In this document: one piece after another, positions 51,108-61,017 of the stretch
Position numbering within the stretch: position 1 is the first letter of the stretch
Layout of the letters: each line of letters starts with the position of its first letter
Assembly (NCBI GenBank): GCA_945878405.1
Contig: CAMCTJ010000004.1
Location: 62,001-126,000, forward strand
Source of the DNA: Bdellovibrio sp. ZAP7
GTDB lineage: Bacteria; Bdellovibrionota; FAC87; UBA2466
Length of the DNA: 64,000 nucleotides
Direction of reading: 5' to 3'
Made by a program: the position numbers and the translations under genes
Notes under the pieces: model-generated
Databases searched by the model: none
The model's input: the letters and a program-made list of their open reading frames with translations, nothing else
Told to the model about the DNA's origin: nothing

Positions 51108-51827
51108 ATGGGAATCAAAGAACGGAAAGAGCGAGAGAAAAAACAAAGAGCGAATGATATTTTGGAGGCTGCAAGACAGCTATTTGAAAGAAAAGGCTTT
51201 TTAAATACCCCCCTTCAAGATGTGGCCAAAGAAGCTGAAATCAGTGTTGGCCTGATTTATCGCTATTTTCAATCCAAGGAAGATATTTTTGCCTCCCTGG
51301 CGCTAAAGGGCGCTGAACAGTATGACAAGCAACTAGAGGCTCTTTTAAAAAAGGCCAAGGGAGCTAAAAATCGGGCACAAGTTTCTGAGCTCCTCTATGA
51401 AATCGCGGAGTCGTTTTTTGCATTCTACGGTCCTTACGGGGAATACTTCGATATGCTTCTTTATTCCTATAAAGGAATGAAAGAAGTCCAGATCCAAGCC
51501 ACCACGCTCACGCGCCTTATGAGCGTCACTCTTTCGAGTTTGGACAAGTTAAAAACGTTCGTTCATCGGTCGCCCTATTTAAAAGCTCGAAATGAAGATG
51601 AAGCATTAAGAACGGTTTTCTTATTATGGGGGCTGTTACTAGGCTGTCATAAATTGTTTGATTCTTCGGGACGTGGGCATTTGTTCGCCTTTCAAAAAGA
51701 TACGTTCATTAAAGAAATGATTGATCAGGTCTTGGTGGGTATCGGTGGGGGTACAGTTGAGGGCAAGGAGCCCTTGCGCAAAATTCCCCTCTCGCCTCGC
51801 GAATTACAGTTCCAGGACTCTTTGTGA
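51108..51827 (+). CDS. TetR-family regulator
   Basis: A 239-residue TetR protein. The N-terminal helix-turn-helix is seen in 'ANDILEAARQLFERKGFLNT' through 'ISVGLIYRYFQSKEDIF'. The ligand domain has no recognised specificity. The start at 51108 follows GAGGA; the frame is open to 51000 but those residues are not TetR-like. It is divergent from spt and heads a run with GDPD, HAD and unknown genes, each overlapping by four bases. Control of lipid genes on one or both sides is plausible. Confidence 0.88.
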   Translation: MGIKERKEREKKQRANDILEAARQLFERKGFLNTPLQDVAKEAEISVGLIYRYFQSKEDIFASLALKGAEQYDKQLEALLKKAKGAKNRAQVSELLYEIAESFFAFYGPYGEYFDMLLYSYKGMKEVQIQATTLTRLMSVTLSSLDKLKTFVHRSPYLKARNEDEALRTVFLLWGLLLGCHKLFDSSGRGHLFAFQKDTFIKEMIDQVLVGIGGGTVEGKEPLRKIPLSPRELQFQDSL

Positions 51828-52714
51828 AATCACTTTTTTATTTAGCTTTTCTCTTAATCGCAATTACAGGCTGCAGCTCATCTTCTCTAAAACCTCAAGC
51901 CGCAACAAAACATGTTCAAGTTCATGGCCATCGTGGCTCCCGGGGTACCCACCCCGAAAATACCCTCTCTGCTTTCGAAGAAGCTGTCTCAAGCGGGGCG
52001 GATTGGGTTGAATTGGATTTAGTTCTTTCAAAAGACGACGTGCCAGTGATTTCTCATGATGCGACTATTTCCGTAGATCTCTGTCTAGATGCTCGCAAAA
52101 AGCCGCTCTCACGAGTGATCCCTATAAAAACTCAGACTGTTAAGCAACTAAAGACTTATGACTGCGGAAGTGTTCCGAATCCTGTTTTTCCAGATCAAAA
52201 GCCTGTTCTCGGCCAGACTTTTGTAACCTTAGAGGAAGTTTTAGTCTGGGCCAAAAACCTTCCGGAAAAGAAAGTTCGTTTTAATATCGAGACAAAAACC
52301 AGCGCTTCCCAAAAACAATTTGAACCAAACCCAAGAAAATTTGTTGATTCCATTATCCGGCTGCTGCGAAAATACCACCAAATTGAAAACAGCATTTTGC
52401 AAAGTTTCGATTTTCGAACTCTAACGGAAGCACGAAAAATGGAACCTAATTTAAAACTATCGGCTCTTTTTGGTAAGCCGGAACCTATTTGCAAGACAAC
52501 TAAGGACCTGGGGGCGGTCATTGCGTCTCCTAATCTATCTCTTGTTACAAAAGATATGGTTAAAGAGTGCCATTCCCTAGGAGTCGAAATTCATCCCTGG
52601 ACTCTAAACCAAGAATCAGAATGGAAGAGCGCCATTTCCATGGGAGTCGATGGAATCATCACCGATTACCCCCGCAAACTGACCCATTTTTTAATTTCGA
52701 GTGCTCAACGATGA
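51824..52714 (+). CDS. Glycerophosphodiester phosphodiesterase lipoprotein
   Basis: A 296-residue GDPD with a lipobox (ITGC near residue 17), so it is anchored outside the cytoplasm. Catalytic motifs are 'HGHRGSRGTHPENT' (His, Arg, Glu, Asn) and 'VELDLVLSKDDVPVISHD' (Glu, Asp, His). It releases glycerol-3-phosphate or similar from phosphodiesters. The start is GTG at 51824, overlapping the TetR stop (GTGA). Confidence 0.9.
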   Translation: MKSLFYLAFLLIAITGCSSSSLKPQAATKHVQVHGHRGSRGTHPENTLSAFEEAVSSGADWVELDLVLSKDDVPVISHDATISVDLCLDARKKPLSRVIPIKTQTVKQLKTYDCGSVPNPVFPDQKPVLGQTFVTLEEVLVWAKNLPEKKVRFNIETKTSASQKQFEPNPRKFVDSIIRLLRKYHQIENSILQSFDFRTLTEARKMEPNLKLSALFGKPEPICKTTKDLGAVIASPNLSLVTKDMVKECHSLGVEIHPWTLNQESEWKSAISMGVDGIITDYPRKLTHFLISSAQR

Positions 52715-53499
52715 AACCTCTTCCGATTTCCCAATTACCAGTTCAGGACATTAAAGCGGTCTTTTCAGATCTCGACGATACCTTAACGGATGAGTCTTTG
52801 CTGCTTCCTCAAACACTTCAGTCCCTTCACGAACTTCACCACCACGGCTTCAAACTAGTTATCGTTTCGGGGCGCCCCGCTGGCTGGGCCGATTCCTTGA
52901 TGCGACTCATTCCCCTCGATGCCCTAATTTTTGAAAACGGAGCTGGAATGATGTGGAGAGAGGGCAAAAAAGTTCGGACGCATTGTCTTGCAGAAAACAA
53001 TAATCTGGAGGACCAAAAAAAACTTCTTCACCAAGTTTTTGAACAAATTAAAGTTCACATTCCCGAAGCAAAACTAGCAACGGATCAACCCTATCGACTC
53101 TTTGACTACGCTTTGGATTTTAACGAAGAACCTCCACTGTTAAATCCGGAACAGATTGATTGGATGATGGAGTTTCTAGAAAAGCAGCCGGAAATCACAG
53201 CTAAGTTAAGTTCTATCCACATCAACTACTGGGTGGGAAAACACACAAAGCTAACAGCATGCGAGTTTTGGCTGAATCGTTTTGGAAGTTCACTTTCAAT
53301 TACTCCCCATTCAATTGTATATACTGGGGACTCCCCCAATGATGAACCACTGTTTGGATTCTTCCCCAATAGTGTCGGAGTGGCGAACGTTATCCGCTTT
53401 CTTCCTAAGATGAAGTCTCCTCCGAAATACATAACGGTGTCTGAGGGAGGCAAGGGATTTCAAGAGCTGGCTCGGTTGTTGTTGAAGGAACATTCATGA
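52711..53499 (+). CDS. HAD-superfamily phosphatase (Cof/MPGP-like)
   Basis: A 262-residue HAD hydrolase of the C2 cap class: motif I 'FSDLDDTLTDES', motif II 'VIVSGRPAG' and motif IV 'VYTGDSPNDEPLF'. It resembles sugar-phosphate or mannosyl-3-phosphoglycerate phosphatases; the substrate is not known. The ATG at 52711 overlaps the GDPD stop; the frame opens earlier, inside GDPD, without homology. It may process a product released by the upstream GDPD, but they are on different sides of the membrane. Confidence 0.85.
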   Translation: MKPLPISQLPVQDIKAVFSDLDDTLTDESLLLPQTLQSLHELHHHGFKLVIVSGRPAGWADSLMRLIPLDALIFENGAGMMWREGKKVRTHCLAENNNLEDQKKLLHQVFEQIKVHIPEAKLATDQPYRLFDYALDFNEEPPLLNPEQIDWMMEFLEKQPEITAKLSSIHINYWVGKHTKLTACEFWLNRFGSSLSITPHSIVYTGDSPNDEPLFGFFPNSVGVANVIRFLPKMKSPPKYITVSEGGKGFQELARLLLKEHS

Positions 53500-54074
53500 G
53501 TAGAGCCCGCGCTAAAAGCAGAATGAAATTGATTTCGGGGGGAAAGCAACTCTGCCTGATCAGAGATACTGAAGAGGTTTTGAAATTTTTTGAGTTTACC
53601 GCCAAAACAGGATCCGAGGCAGCCTCAGTCATCGAGGCAAGACGAGAAGCTTGCTCTTGGTGTTTTTCGCTCCTGAAAGAAGAAGAGGATCACCTGACCT
53701 GGATCCTCGAAAACTTAGCGGTTATTTTATCCAGACAAACTGAAATTACCGGAGAAAAGCTTGAATCTCTGTCAAAACTAGTGGTCGATGCTTTGGAAGA
53801 TTATCAGTCGTGGAGTTCGGACCCTTTTGGCTGGGAACGAAAGCACGCTAATCCGCCCGCTCAACCCACTAAGGAAGTTTCGGTTTCTTCAAAAGACCTG
53901 GGAAGAACTCTAACTTTTCCTGTTCGCGCAGACTTATGTATTGAAGTGAAGATGCCAGAAGGTGGAATTTCTACTGAAGACTTTTTAAGGCTGGGGCTAT
54001 TTTTATATCCCTACTGCAATAACCTGGACTTAACCAAAACCTTCTCTTGGCTTAGCCTTACTGAGAAAAATTAG
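53496..54074 (+). CDS. Unknown cytoplasmic protein in TetR-GDPD-HAD operon
   Basis: A 192-residue protein with no recognised motif or membrane segment. Residues 30-110 look helical and charged ('ASVIEARREACSWCFSLLKEEED'-like region), followed by a Pro-rich turn and a beta segment. It overlaps the HAD gene by ATGA and the minus-strand PilZ gene by four bases. The tight coupling supports a real gene. Confidence 0.65.
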   Translation: MSRARAKSRMKLISGGKQLCLIRDTEEVLKFFEFTAKTGSEAASVIEARREACSWCFSLLKEEEDHLTWILENLAVILSRQTEITGEKLESLSKLVVDALEDYQSWSSDPFGWERKHANPPAQPTKEVSVSSKDLGRTLTFPVRADLCIEVKMPEGGISTEDFLRLGLFLYPYCNNLDLTKTFSWLSLTEKN

Positions 54075-54541
54075 AACCAGATCATCGGTGGATGGCTGTC
54101 TTGACAAGCAATTTCCGCATACTTGTACATGAACGACACCAACTGGTTGATGACTTCGTAGGACTTTGTATTTTTGTCCAGTTCACATCCGTACTCCAAC
54201 CCTGATCTTCCATTTTCATCAAATGGGATGGCTCTCTTAATTTCGACAACCACTCTTAAATAGGTGTTGGGAGTAAAATAGAACCGAAGGGCAATTTTCT
54301 GAGCTGCTTTAAAGGGATTTTCAGGATGTTCTTCTCTAAACCGTAATCCCGAGTAACTGACATCCACCACTTCAACATGGGTTAACCCATCTTTCTCGGC
54401 AAAGCTATAAACACCGAGCACTCGATTGAAGATAACACGTTCGTATTCACGACGTTTCTCTTCGTTCTTATTCTTCCGGTAGCTATTAAGATCAATAATA
54501 CGTTCTTTTCCGCCCTTACCGGGAGATTTTCGTTTATCCAT
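54071..54541 (-). CDS. PilZ-domain c-di-GMP-binding protein
   Basis: A 156-residue protein with a PilZ domain: the arginine motif in 'EKRREYERV' and the D/NxSxxG motif as 'VVDVSYSGLRF'. Such proteins respond to cyclic di-GMP and affect motility or surface polymers. The basic N-terminal 30 residues (KRKSPGKGGKERI) precede the domain. The ATG at 54541 is followed by the standard fold length. Confidence 0.82.
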   Translation of the reverse strand: MDKRKSPGKGGKERIIDLNSYRKNKNEEKRREYERVIFNRVLGVYSFAEKDGLTHVEVVDVSYSGLRFREEHPENPFKAAQKIALRFYFTPNTYLRVVVEIKRAIPFDENGRSGLEYGCELDKNTKSYEVINQLVSFMYKYAEIACQDSHPPMIWF

Positions 54542-54628
54542 TTTTTTTCCGAGTTTTAGTGTTGGATTTTTACTGACAGGAACAAGATCAATTATAGCAT
54601 GGAGCTTGCGCTCGATGCACCGCCATAT

Positions 54629-55594
54629 TTAAGACACTGGGCGCTGGCTTTTTTCTTTAAAAAACTCGACTGTCCTTTGAAGGCCACTTTCAAGATCGAC
54701 TTGGGGCTGCCAATCGAGAACTTTCTTGGCCAAACTGATATCGGGTCGGCGCGTCTTGGGATCGTCTTGCGGGAGTGGCCGATATTCAAGTGTCGACCGA
54801 CTGTGACAAAGATTTATAATCTTCTGCGCAAATTGACTAATAGTCATTTCAATAGGATTCCCCAGATTAATCGGCCGGGTGTAATCGCTGTGTAGTGCTC
54901 TCATTAATCCTTCGACGAGATCTGCCACATAACAAAAACTTCTCGTTTGTGAACCATCTCCATAGACAGTGACCGGCTCATGGGCCAAAGCCTGCATACA
55001 AAAATTGGGAACTACTCTGCCATCATCTACTCGCATACGAGGACCATAGGTATTAAAGATCCGAACAATACGAGTGGGTAATCCATAAACACGATGGTAG
55101 GCCATGGTGAGAGCTTCCATATACCGTTTGGATTCATCGTAACAACCGCGAGGCCCAATGGGATTGACGTTTCCCCAGTAACTTTCCTCTTGAGGATGCT
55201 GGAGAGGATCTCCATAAACCTCGGAAGTCGAGGCAACAAGAATGGGACACTTTTTTTCCAGAGCCAACTTGAGAATGTTATCGCTCCCGATAGCTCCCAC
55301 ATGGAGAGTTTCAATAGGCAATTTGGCATAATCAACAGGACTTGCCGGACTGGCCATATGAAAGATCCCTGTTAGATTTCCGGAGATCTTCAGGGAATGA
55401 ATAATATCCTGTTCAATTAAGCTAAAACGACTGTTTCCCAAAAGTTGTTTCACATTTTCAGGACGACCCGTGATGAAATTATCGACTGCAATGACTTCAC
55501 ATTCATTTTCAATGAGTCTTTCACACAAATGAGAGCCGATAAACCCAGCTCCTCCCGAAACTAAATAGCGTCCTTTAGGATATTGTTTTTTCAT
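54629..55594 (-). CDS. uxs: UDP-glucuronate decarboxylase (UDP-xylose synthase)
   Basis: A 321-residue extended SDR closely fitting Uxs: '[17 protein letters not shown]', '[12 protein letters not shown]', '[11 protein letters not shown]', 'STSEVYGDP' and active site 'YDESKRY' with '[18 protein letters not shown]'. It makes UDP-xylose from UDP-glucuronate. It overlaps the UDP-glucose dehydrogenase gene by ATGA, so two consecutive steps from UDP-glucose are encoded together. Confidence 0.92.
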   Translation of the reverse strand: MKKQYPKGRYLVSGGAGFIGSHLCERLIENECEVIAVDNFITGRPENVKQLLGNSRFSLIEQDIIHSLKISGNLTGIFHMASPASPVDYAKLPIETLHVGAIGSDNILKLALEKKCPILVASTSEVYGDPLQHPQEESYWGNVNPIGPRGCYDESKRYMEALTMAYHRVYGLPTRIVRIFNTYGPRMRVDDGRVVPNFCMQALAHEPVTVYGDGSQTRSFCYVADLVEGLMRALHSDYTRPINLGNPIEMTISQFAQKIINLCHSRSTLEYRPLPQDDPKTRRPDISLAKKVLDWQPQVDLESGLQRTVEFFKEKSQRPVS

Positions 55595-56898
55595 GCGGGA
55601 TCGACTTGTCCAATGCAGTAATATTTCAAGCCTTGGTTTTCAAGACTCGAACGATTGTAAAGATTTCTCCCATCAAAAACGACGGGGTTTTTCAACTCTC
55701 TCTTAATCATCTCAAAATCCGGTGTTCTAAACTCATTCCACTCAGTCAAAATAGCGAGCGCATCTGAGCCAGATAGAACATCGTAGGCGTGCTCGACCAA
55801 TTCAACCTGATCTTTAAAAAAGTTTTTAGCTTCATGACGAGCAACCGGATCGTATGCCTTAACCTTACAACCTAATTTTAAAAGTTCATTAATGAGACTC
55901 ACGGCCGGGGCCTCTCTCATGTCATCGGTTTCGGGTTTGAAGGCTAGCCCCCACACAGCTACTGTTTTTCCGGAGAGTGCACTTCCAAAATATTTTCTCA
56001 TTTTTTCGAGAAGAACCAGCTTTTGCTTTTCATTGACTGAATGAACAGCGCGGAACATATCTAGTCCTAGCCCGTACTCTTTCCCTAGGTGAATTAATCC
56101 CTGAACGTCTTTAGGAAAACAGGAACCTCCATAGCCACAACCGGGATATAAAAACTTGGAACCAATGCGACTATCAGTAACCAAGACTTTTCGAACTTCT
56201 TGAATGTTCCCACCAACTCTTTCACAGAGATTAGCCATCTCATTTATAAAAGAAATCTTAGTCGCTAGAAAAGCATTAGCAGCATACTTAGCAAGCTCAG
56301 CAGATCGATTATCCATGAAAAAAATGGGATTGCCCGAACGAATATAAGGCGCATACAAATCAGCCATCACTTGTTTAGCCCATTCGGATTGCGTCCCCAC
56401 AACCACCCGCTCAGGTTTCATAAAATCATTAACGGCGGTTCCCTCTTTTAAAAACTCAGGGTTTGAAACCACTTCAACTTGATGAGAGACCCCCTTCAAA
56501 ACCTCCCTGACTTTGTCAGCGGTGCCCACAGGAACAGTACTCTTCAGAACAACTACGGTACTGCCTTTGACATTCTCCCGAATCATTTTGGCAGCAGAAA
56601 GCACATAGGTTAGGTCCAAAGCGCCGCTTTCGGTCGTGGGTGTTCCCACCGCAATAAAAACCACCTGGCTCTTACTAATCGAAGTTGAAATGTCAGTTGT
56701 GAAAGAAAGTCGGTTCGCCTTACGATTTCTCGAAACTAATTCATCTAGTCCCGGTTCATAGATGGGTATCTGACCAGCCAGCAGTTTTTCAACTTTGCGG
56801 GAATCAACATCGGCACAAACGACATGATTACCCGAGTCAGAAAAACAAGCTCCGGCAACTAATCCGACATAACCGGTACCCAGAACGCATATTCTCAT
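55591..56898 (-). CDS. ugd: UDP-glucose 6-dehydrogenase
   Basis: A 435-residue enzyme with NAD motif '[16 protein letters not shown]', catalytic cysteine in '[14 protein letters not shown]', '[15 protein letters not shown]' and '[16 protein letters not shown]'. It oxidises UDP-glucose to UDP-glucuronate, the substrate of the next gene. It is divergent from the flippase-like gene. Confidence 0.95.
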   Translation of the reverse strand: MRICVLGTGYVGLVAGACFSDSGNHVVCADVDSRKVEKLLAGQIPIYEPGLDELVSRNRKANRLSFTTDISTSISKSQVVFIAVGTPTTESGALDLTYVLSAAKMIRENVKGSTVVVLKSTVPVGTADKVREVLKGVSHQVEVVSNPEFLKEGTAVNDFMKPERVVVGTQSEWAKQVMADLYAPYIRSGNPIFFMDNRSAELAKYAANAFLATKISFINEMANLCERVGGNIQEVRKVLVTDSRIGSKFLYPGCGYGGSCFPKDVQGLIHLGKEYGLGLDMFRAVHSVNEKQKLVLLEKMRKYFGSALSGKTVAVWGLAFKPETDDMREAPAVSLINELLKLGCKVKAYDPVARHEAKNFFKDQVELVEHAYDVLSGSDALAILTEWNEFRTPDFEMIKRELKNPVVFDGRNLYNRSSLENQGLKYYCIGQVDPA

Positions 56899-57036
56899 TG
56901 GATTTGCTCCCTGAAGGGATGAAAGTATATGAAATTAATGGAGATTAGTTTTCATCTCTTTTTTATTGTGAGAAACTACATCTAATTTTAGACTGGGCCG
57001 ATTTTCAAGTCAATTTGTTGAAACTGCGAAGGAATT

Positions 57037-58017
57037 ATGCCCCTAAATCAGAAGCTTAAGCTCGCCTTAAAAACCCTTCTCGGACTGGGACTCGTCGTAT
57101 GGGTGTTAAAGGGTAAGATGGTTGATTTCTCGTTACTTAAGAATCTGATTTTGAATCCTCTAAATTTATTAGTAGCCCTTTTGTTTTTAGGTGCGTCTGC
57201 ATTTTTGTGCACTTCCCGGTGGCTGATTCTTGTTAGGGGCCAGGGACTTCAGCTTTCTTTTCGAGATTTATTTTCTCTCAACATGATTGGGAGTTTTTTT
57301 AACACTTTTATGCCAGGCTCTGTGGGGGGAGATTTGATCAAGGCTTGGTATATTGCAGGAAAGCAACCCGGTAAGCGCACTGAGGCAGTTTTTACTGTGC
57401 TTTTGGATAGAGTATTAGGACTTTCGGTAATTATTTTTTATGCAGCATTTACTTTGATTATCTTTTCACACTGGCTTAACGGACGAGCCGAGCTAAAAGC
57501 TATCGCTATTTGTGTGTGGAGTTTTACCCTTTTTTCAATTGTGGCTGGTCTTCTTTTCTTTTGTACAAACTTTTTTAAAAGCTCTTTTTCCGAAAAACTT
57601 ATGTTTTATCTGAGACGCTCTAAAAAACTTTCCAAGATTTTAGACGCTACTTTTCTCTATCAAGATCAACCAAAGAAAATTTTAAAAGCGGTTTTGTTAT
57701 CTGCCCTTTCTATTTTCGTTTCTATTTACTTTCACTTTATTCAAGGCCAATCGATCAATGCTCCCTTATCCCTGGTTCAATATTTTGCCATTGTTCCTTT
57801 GGCTATGATTGCTTCGGCAGTGCCTCTTCTTCCGGGAGGAATCGGAACTGGGCAAGTTGCGTTCTTCACACTTTTTAAATGGAATGGAATTAGCAATCCA
57901 GAACTCGGAGGCACTCTGTGCACGCTGGTACAGATTTACTCTATTTTATTCAACTGTCTCGGTTACTTCTTTTATCTTCAGTATAAAAAACGCCCTGTCT
58001 TGGATGCTTCAATATGA
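57037..58017 (+). CDS. Flippase-like membrane protein (LPG synthase transmembrane domain family)
   Basis: A 326-residue membrane protein with about eight segments and the family signature 'NMIGSFFNTFMPGSVGGDLIKAW' minus its ends, plus 'PLLPGGIGTGQVAFF'. This is the AglD/MprF-N-like family (UPF0104), thought to flip lipid-linked groups. It stands beside sugar-nucleotide and envelope genes, so transport of a lipid-linked sugar is plausible. The stop overlaps recO (ATGA). Confidence 0.85.
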   Translation: MPLNQKLKLALKTLLGLGLVVWVLKGKMVDFSLLKNLILNPLNLLVALLFLGASAFLCTSRWLILVRGQGLQLSFRDLFSLNMIGSFFNTFMPGSVGGDLIKAWYIAGKQPGKRTEAVFTVLLDRVLGLSVIIFYAAFTLIIFSHWLNGRAELKAIAICVWSFTLFSIVAGLLFFCTNFFKSSFSEKLMFYLRRSKKLSKILDATFLYQDQPKKILKAVLLSALSIFVSIYFHFIQGQSINAPLSLVQYFAIVPLAMIASAVPLLPGGIGTGQVAFFTLFKWNGISNPELGGTLCTLVQIYSILFNCLGYFFYLQYKKRPVLDASI

Positions 58018-58742
58018 GACATGCTTCAAAGGCCATTGTTCTATCGGTAGAAAAATTTGGTGAAGCAGATTGCTATGTACGTTTTCTGACTCAAAAATGG
58101 GGAGTGATTTCTACTCTAGCTAAATCGGCCCGAAAAAGTAAAAAACGCTACGTAGGTGGCTTAGACCTTTTCTGTCATGATGAAATTTTTTTGAGAGGCG
58201 ATCCTAAAGATAGACCTTACCTACTTGAACTTAATGTTATTAATTCATTTCCTGGAATTCGAGAGGAGCTGGATAAGGTCATGATGGCGGGAAAGGTCGT
58301 CCAATGGATTAGAAAGTTAGCCGATGTCCCCACCCCAATGCCCCAACTTTACAGTCTCTTGGGCCAGACTCTTTCTCTGATTGAGCAGGAATCCAAAATC
58401 GAGCGCCTGGAACTTTTAACTTTGGTATTTAAATTAAAACTTCTTTGTTTCCTGGGGCTAAGTCCTCAAGTAGACAAATGCACTCGGTGTGAAGGCCCCC
58501 TAGACCCAACAACAATCTTTGATCTGAGCTCCGGAGGAGCTGTTTGCAGTCAGTGTCCTAAGGATGTCTCAACTCATAATCTTTATTTGGAAACAGAGCA
58601 AAGACTGCTTCTCCGAAATGCTGAACAACTCAAGCTTTCCACTTGGAATAGCTTTAATACAAATCCCTTACAGATTCCTTCCCTGACCCGTCTTCTGACA
58701 CAGTTTGCCTCATTTCATACCCACATTAAGTTGCCTAATTGA
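58014..58742 (+). CDS. recO: DNA repair protein RecO
   Basis: A 242-residue RecO, which loads RecA with RecR on SSB-coated DNA. The N-terminal OB fold ('AIVLSVEKFGEADCYVRFLT') is followed by helices and a zinc finger with 'KCTRCEGPL' and 'VCSQCP'. Its start overlaps the upstream membrane gene by four bases. Confidence 0.9.
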   Translation: MRHASKAIVLSVEKFGEADCYVRFLTQKWGVISTLAKSARKSKKRYVGGLDLFCHDEIFLRGDPKDRPYLLELNVINSFPGIREELDKVMMAGKVVQWIRKLADVPTPMPQLYSLLGQTLSLIEQESKIERLELLTLVFKLKLLCFLGLSPQVDKCTRCEGPLDPTTIFDLSSGGAVCSQCPKDVSTHNLYLETEQRLLLRNAEQLKLSTWNSFNTNPLQIPSLTRLLTQFASFHTHIKLPN

Positions 58743-59047
58743 GTGTCACTTTTTAAGACAGGTGTTCACTGTCGCGATACAAGCCCTAACCAATTGAAAC
58801 TACGTTATTATTAACGATCCCGATTCAAATTATCGACACTCGGGTTCTTAGGTTATCCAAAAAGACGAAATTTCAATTCCTCTCCGACTAGGCCCCAACT
58901 CTTTAGATTACTTTGAGAAACTCCCCCTTCGAAAAGTTGGCCAAGTTCTTGCTGTATTCTCTATGTAGACAAGACAAGAGACGCAACGTGAAACAGCAAC
59001 TGAGAGACAACTTGATTACAAAATTTACTAGCAACGGAGATAGCATC
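58743..59047. other. Intergenic region before small secreted protein gene
   Basis: No gene or clear promoter pair is visible. The frame of the next gene is open back to 58913, but that stretch is not protein-like and precedes the signal peptide. Confidence 0.5.
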
Positions 59048-59323
59048 ATGAAACGCAATTCAAAAATCTTTTTTATGATTCTCTTTTTAGCTTCAGTGGG
59101 CAGAGCTCAAGTGGTTCTGCCCCCAAGCTCAGAGTATAACGATCCGTACAACTACTATAGAGACTGTGTTTCCAATAATGGAGAGGAAGGCGAAACGATT
59201 TGTGAGCAACAAACTGGTTCTCTTTTTCCAGAAGAAGATTCTAAACCAGTAGAAGAGCCCACGGCACAAGTGGAAGAATCCCCTTTCGATCCTTTCTCCA
59301 TGGCAATAGCAGCTGGTGAATAA
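59048..59323 (+). CDS. Small secreted acidic protein
   Basis: A 91-residue protein with a signal peptide (MKRNSKIFFMILFLASVGRA, cleavage before QVV). The mature part is acidic and Pro-rich, with two cysteines (CVSNNGEEGETIC) that may form a disulphide. GGAG precedes the ATG. The family and function are unknown. It converges on ccsA, separated by 5 bases. Confidence 0.65.
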   Translation: MKRNSKIFFMILFLASVGRAQVVLPPSSEYNDPYNYYRDCVSNNGEEGETICEQQTGSLFPEEDSKPVEEPTAQVEESPFDPFSMAIAAGE

Positions 59324-59328
59324 TCGCC

Positions 59329-61017
59329 TTAAATTCCAGTTCTGGGTGCAATGAACTGGTTGCCGGGTTTCCCTGCTTTAACAAAACGCATGTAGGAAAA
59401 TACAACCAAGGCGACTTGGATAATCAAATATCCGATAACATAACTGAGTCCCCCAGATCCGAATCCGTAAGAGTGGAGTCCCACGCCCAAGACAAAGTTA
59501 ACTCCGTACCAAGCCATCACTACCCCTAAAAAGGATAGAACAGTAGCAGCCACAAATCCAAATCCCTTCAGCCAGCCGGTGAATCTGCCATGAAGAACAG
59601 CAATGTAAAAAAGAAGTGCGATGAGCGCCCATACTTCTTTTGGATCCCATCCCCAAAACCGACCCCAGGAATAATCTGCCCAAACTCCGCCTAGGATGGT
59701 TCCCGCAGCCAGTAAAATCACTCCGATCTGCATAGCTCGATACATAAAGATGATGTTTTGCTGGATCACCTCTACATTTTTCGGTTTAAAAATATAGAGC
59801 CCCAGATTCAAGTTCCCAAGACAGGTGGATACTGCAAAAGCAGCATAGCTCAGAGTAATACAAAGAACGTGAATCGTTAGCCAAAAGTTACTTCGCAAAA
59901 CAGGAACCAAGGGATGAATGCCGGGGTCCAAAACCGAAGGAAGATTGTCGGCTAATACTAAACCCGCAATTGAAAAAACCACTGAAGCCGTGGGGATCAC
60001 CAGATTCTTATAAGCAAGCCAAATGATCAGGGAAAATAAAACACATCCCCAGGTCACCCACACGACTGATTCATACATGTTTGTTACGGGAGGTCTTCCG
60101 GAAATCCAAGCCCGCAAGAGAAACCCATAAGTGTGAATTAAAAAACCGACCAGAAGACAAACTGCTCCGATTTGGTTCAAGCGGATATTTTTTGCTACTA
60201 AACCCGCCACCAAAAAGATTAAAGCAATTGTATAAACCACCCAAGCCCAGCGGAAGGGTCTGAACTGGTTGTAATGAATTTCCCGACTGAGCTCTGAAGT
60301 GGAAGGATACTGTCCCTGGGCTAAATCTTGGCGAAGGGCTCTTTCAACTTCGAGACTACTGCTATTCCACTGACTTGCATCTTTATTCAAATAAGCATCG
60401 ACCATTTTTCTCAAGGTCAGCGCAAATTCGTCCCGTTTATCTGAAGCATAAGGAAGACTTCCACCGTCTGTCAGAGCGGATAGAGGGAACCACGTTTCTT
60501 GTTGGCTTTTTGGATTAGGAAGAATGATGAGTGCACTCCCACCCACAATGGCTTCCAAAAGACCTTTTTTATTTTGAAGCTCAATAGCCTTTTTTTCTAA
60601 AGTACTTAATCGTTCTTTTCGAGACTCCTTCTGACTAGCCTCCCGTAAAATCTTATCTAATCCCGTGAGACTATCCATCTCTGAGGGTCGAAAATACTGT
60701 CGTTTTACCTCGAGTCCTAGAGCCTCTTTTAGGGGTTTATAGTCGATTCTAATAAACTCTTCGTCTTGCCATTCTTTATCTAAAGAAATCAACCAACCAA
60801 AAGTCACTTCGGAAGCACTGAGCCCCTTCCACTGATTTTTTCCGGTAATATAGACCATACTCTCGCGTGCAAAAGTATCGTAGGGTTTTACGCGACCTCG
60901 ATCTTGGATGGCCCAGGAACGGATAGAATCCCATGAAAATCCTTCTCTTTTTTGAGGCGATGCCAGGCAATCATTTATCGAAAATAACAAAGCCATTATA
61001 ATCATGACTTGCTTCAT
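59329..61017 (-). CDS. ccsA: System II cytochrome c biogenesis protein CcsA
   Basis: A 562-residue protein. The N-terminal half is a signal-anchored periplasmic domain; the C-terminal half has about eight membrane segments with the haem-handling WWD motif 'WGRFWGWDPKEVWALI' and conserved histidines ('TIHVLCITLSYAAFA', 'VLHGRFTGW'). With ResB it attaches haem to apocytochrome c. It overlaps resB by four bases. The length is more like the long CcsA of epsilon- and delta-type bacteria. Confidence 0.9.
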   Translation of the reverse strand: MKQVMIIMALLFSINDCLASPQKREGFSWDSIRSWAIQDRGRVKPYDTFARESMVYITGKNQWKGLSASEVTFGWLISLDKEWQDEEFIRIDYKPLKEALGLEVKRQYFRPSEMDSLTGLDKILREASQKESRKERLSTLEKKAIELQNKKGLLEAIVGGSALIILPNPKSQQETWFPLSALTDGGSLPYASDKRDEFALTLRKMVDAYLNKDASQWNSSSLEVERALRQDLAQGQYPSTSELSREIHYNQFRPFRWAWVVYTIALIFLVAGLVAKNIRLNQIGAVCLLVGFLIHTYGFLLRAWISGRPPVTNMYESVVWVTWGCVLFSLIIWLAYKNLVIPTASVVFSIAGLVLADNLPSVLDPGIHPLVPVLRSNFWLTIHVLCITLSYAAFAVSTCLGNLNLGLYIFKPKNVEVIQQNIIFMYRAMQIGVILLAAGTILGGVWADYSWGRFWGWDPKEVWALIALLFYIAVLHGRFTGWLKGFGFVAATVLSFLGVVMAWYGVNFVLGVGLHSYGFGSGGLSYVIGYLIIQVALVVFSYMRFVKAGKPGNQFIAPRTGI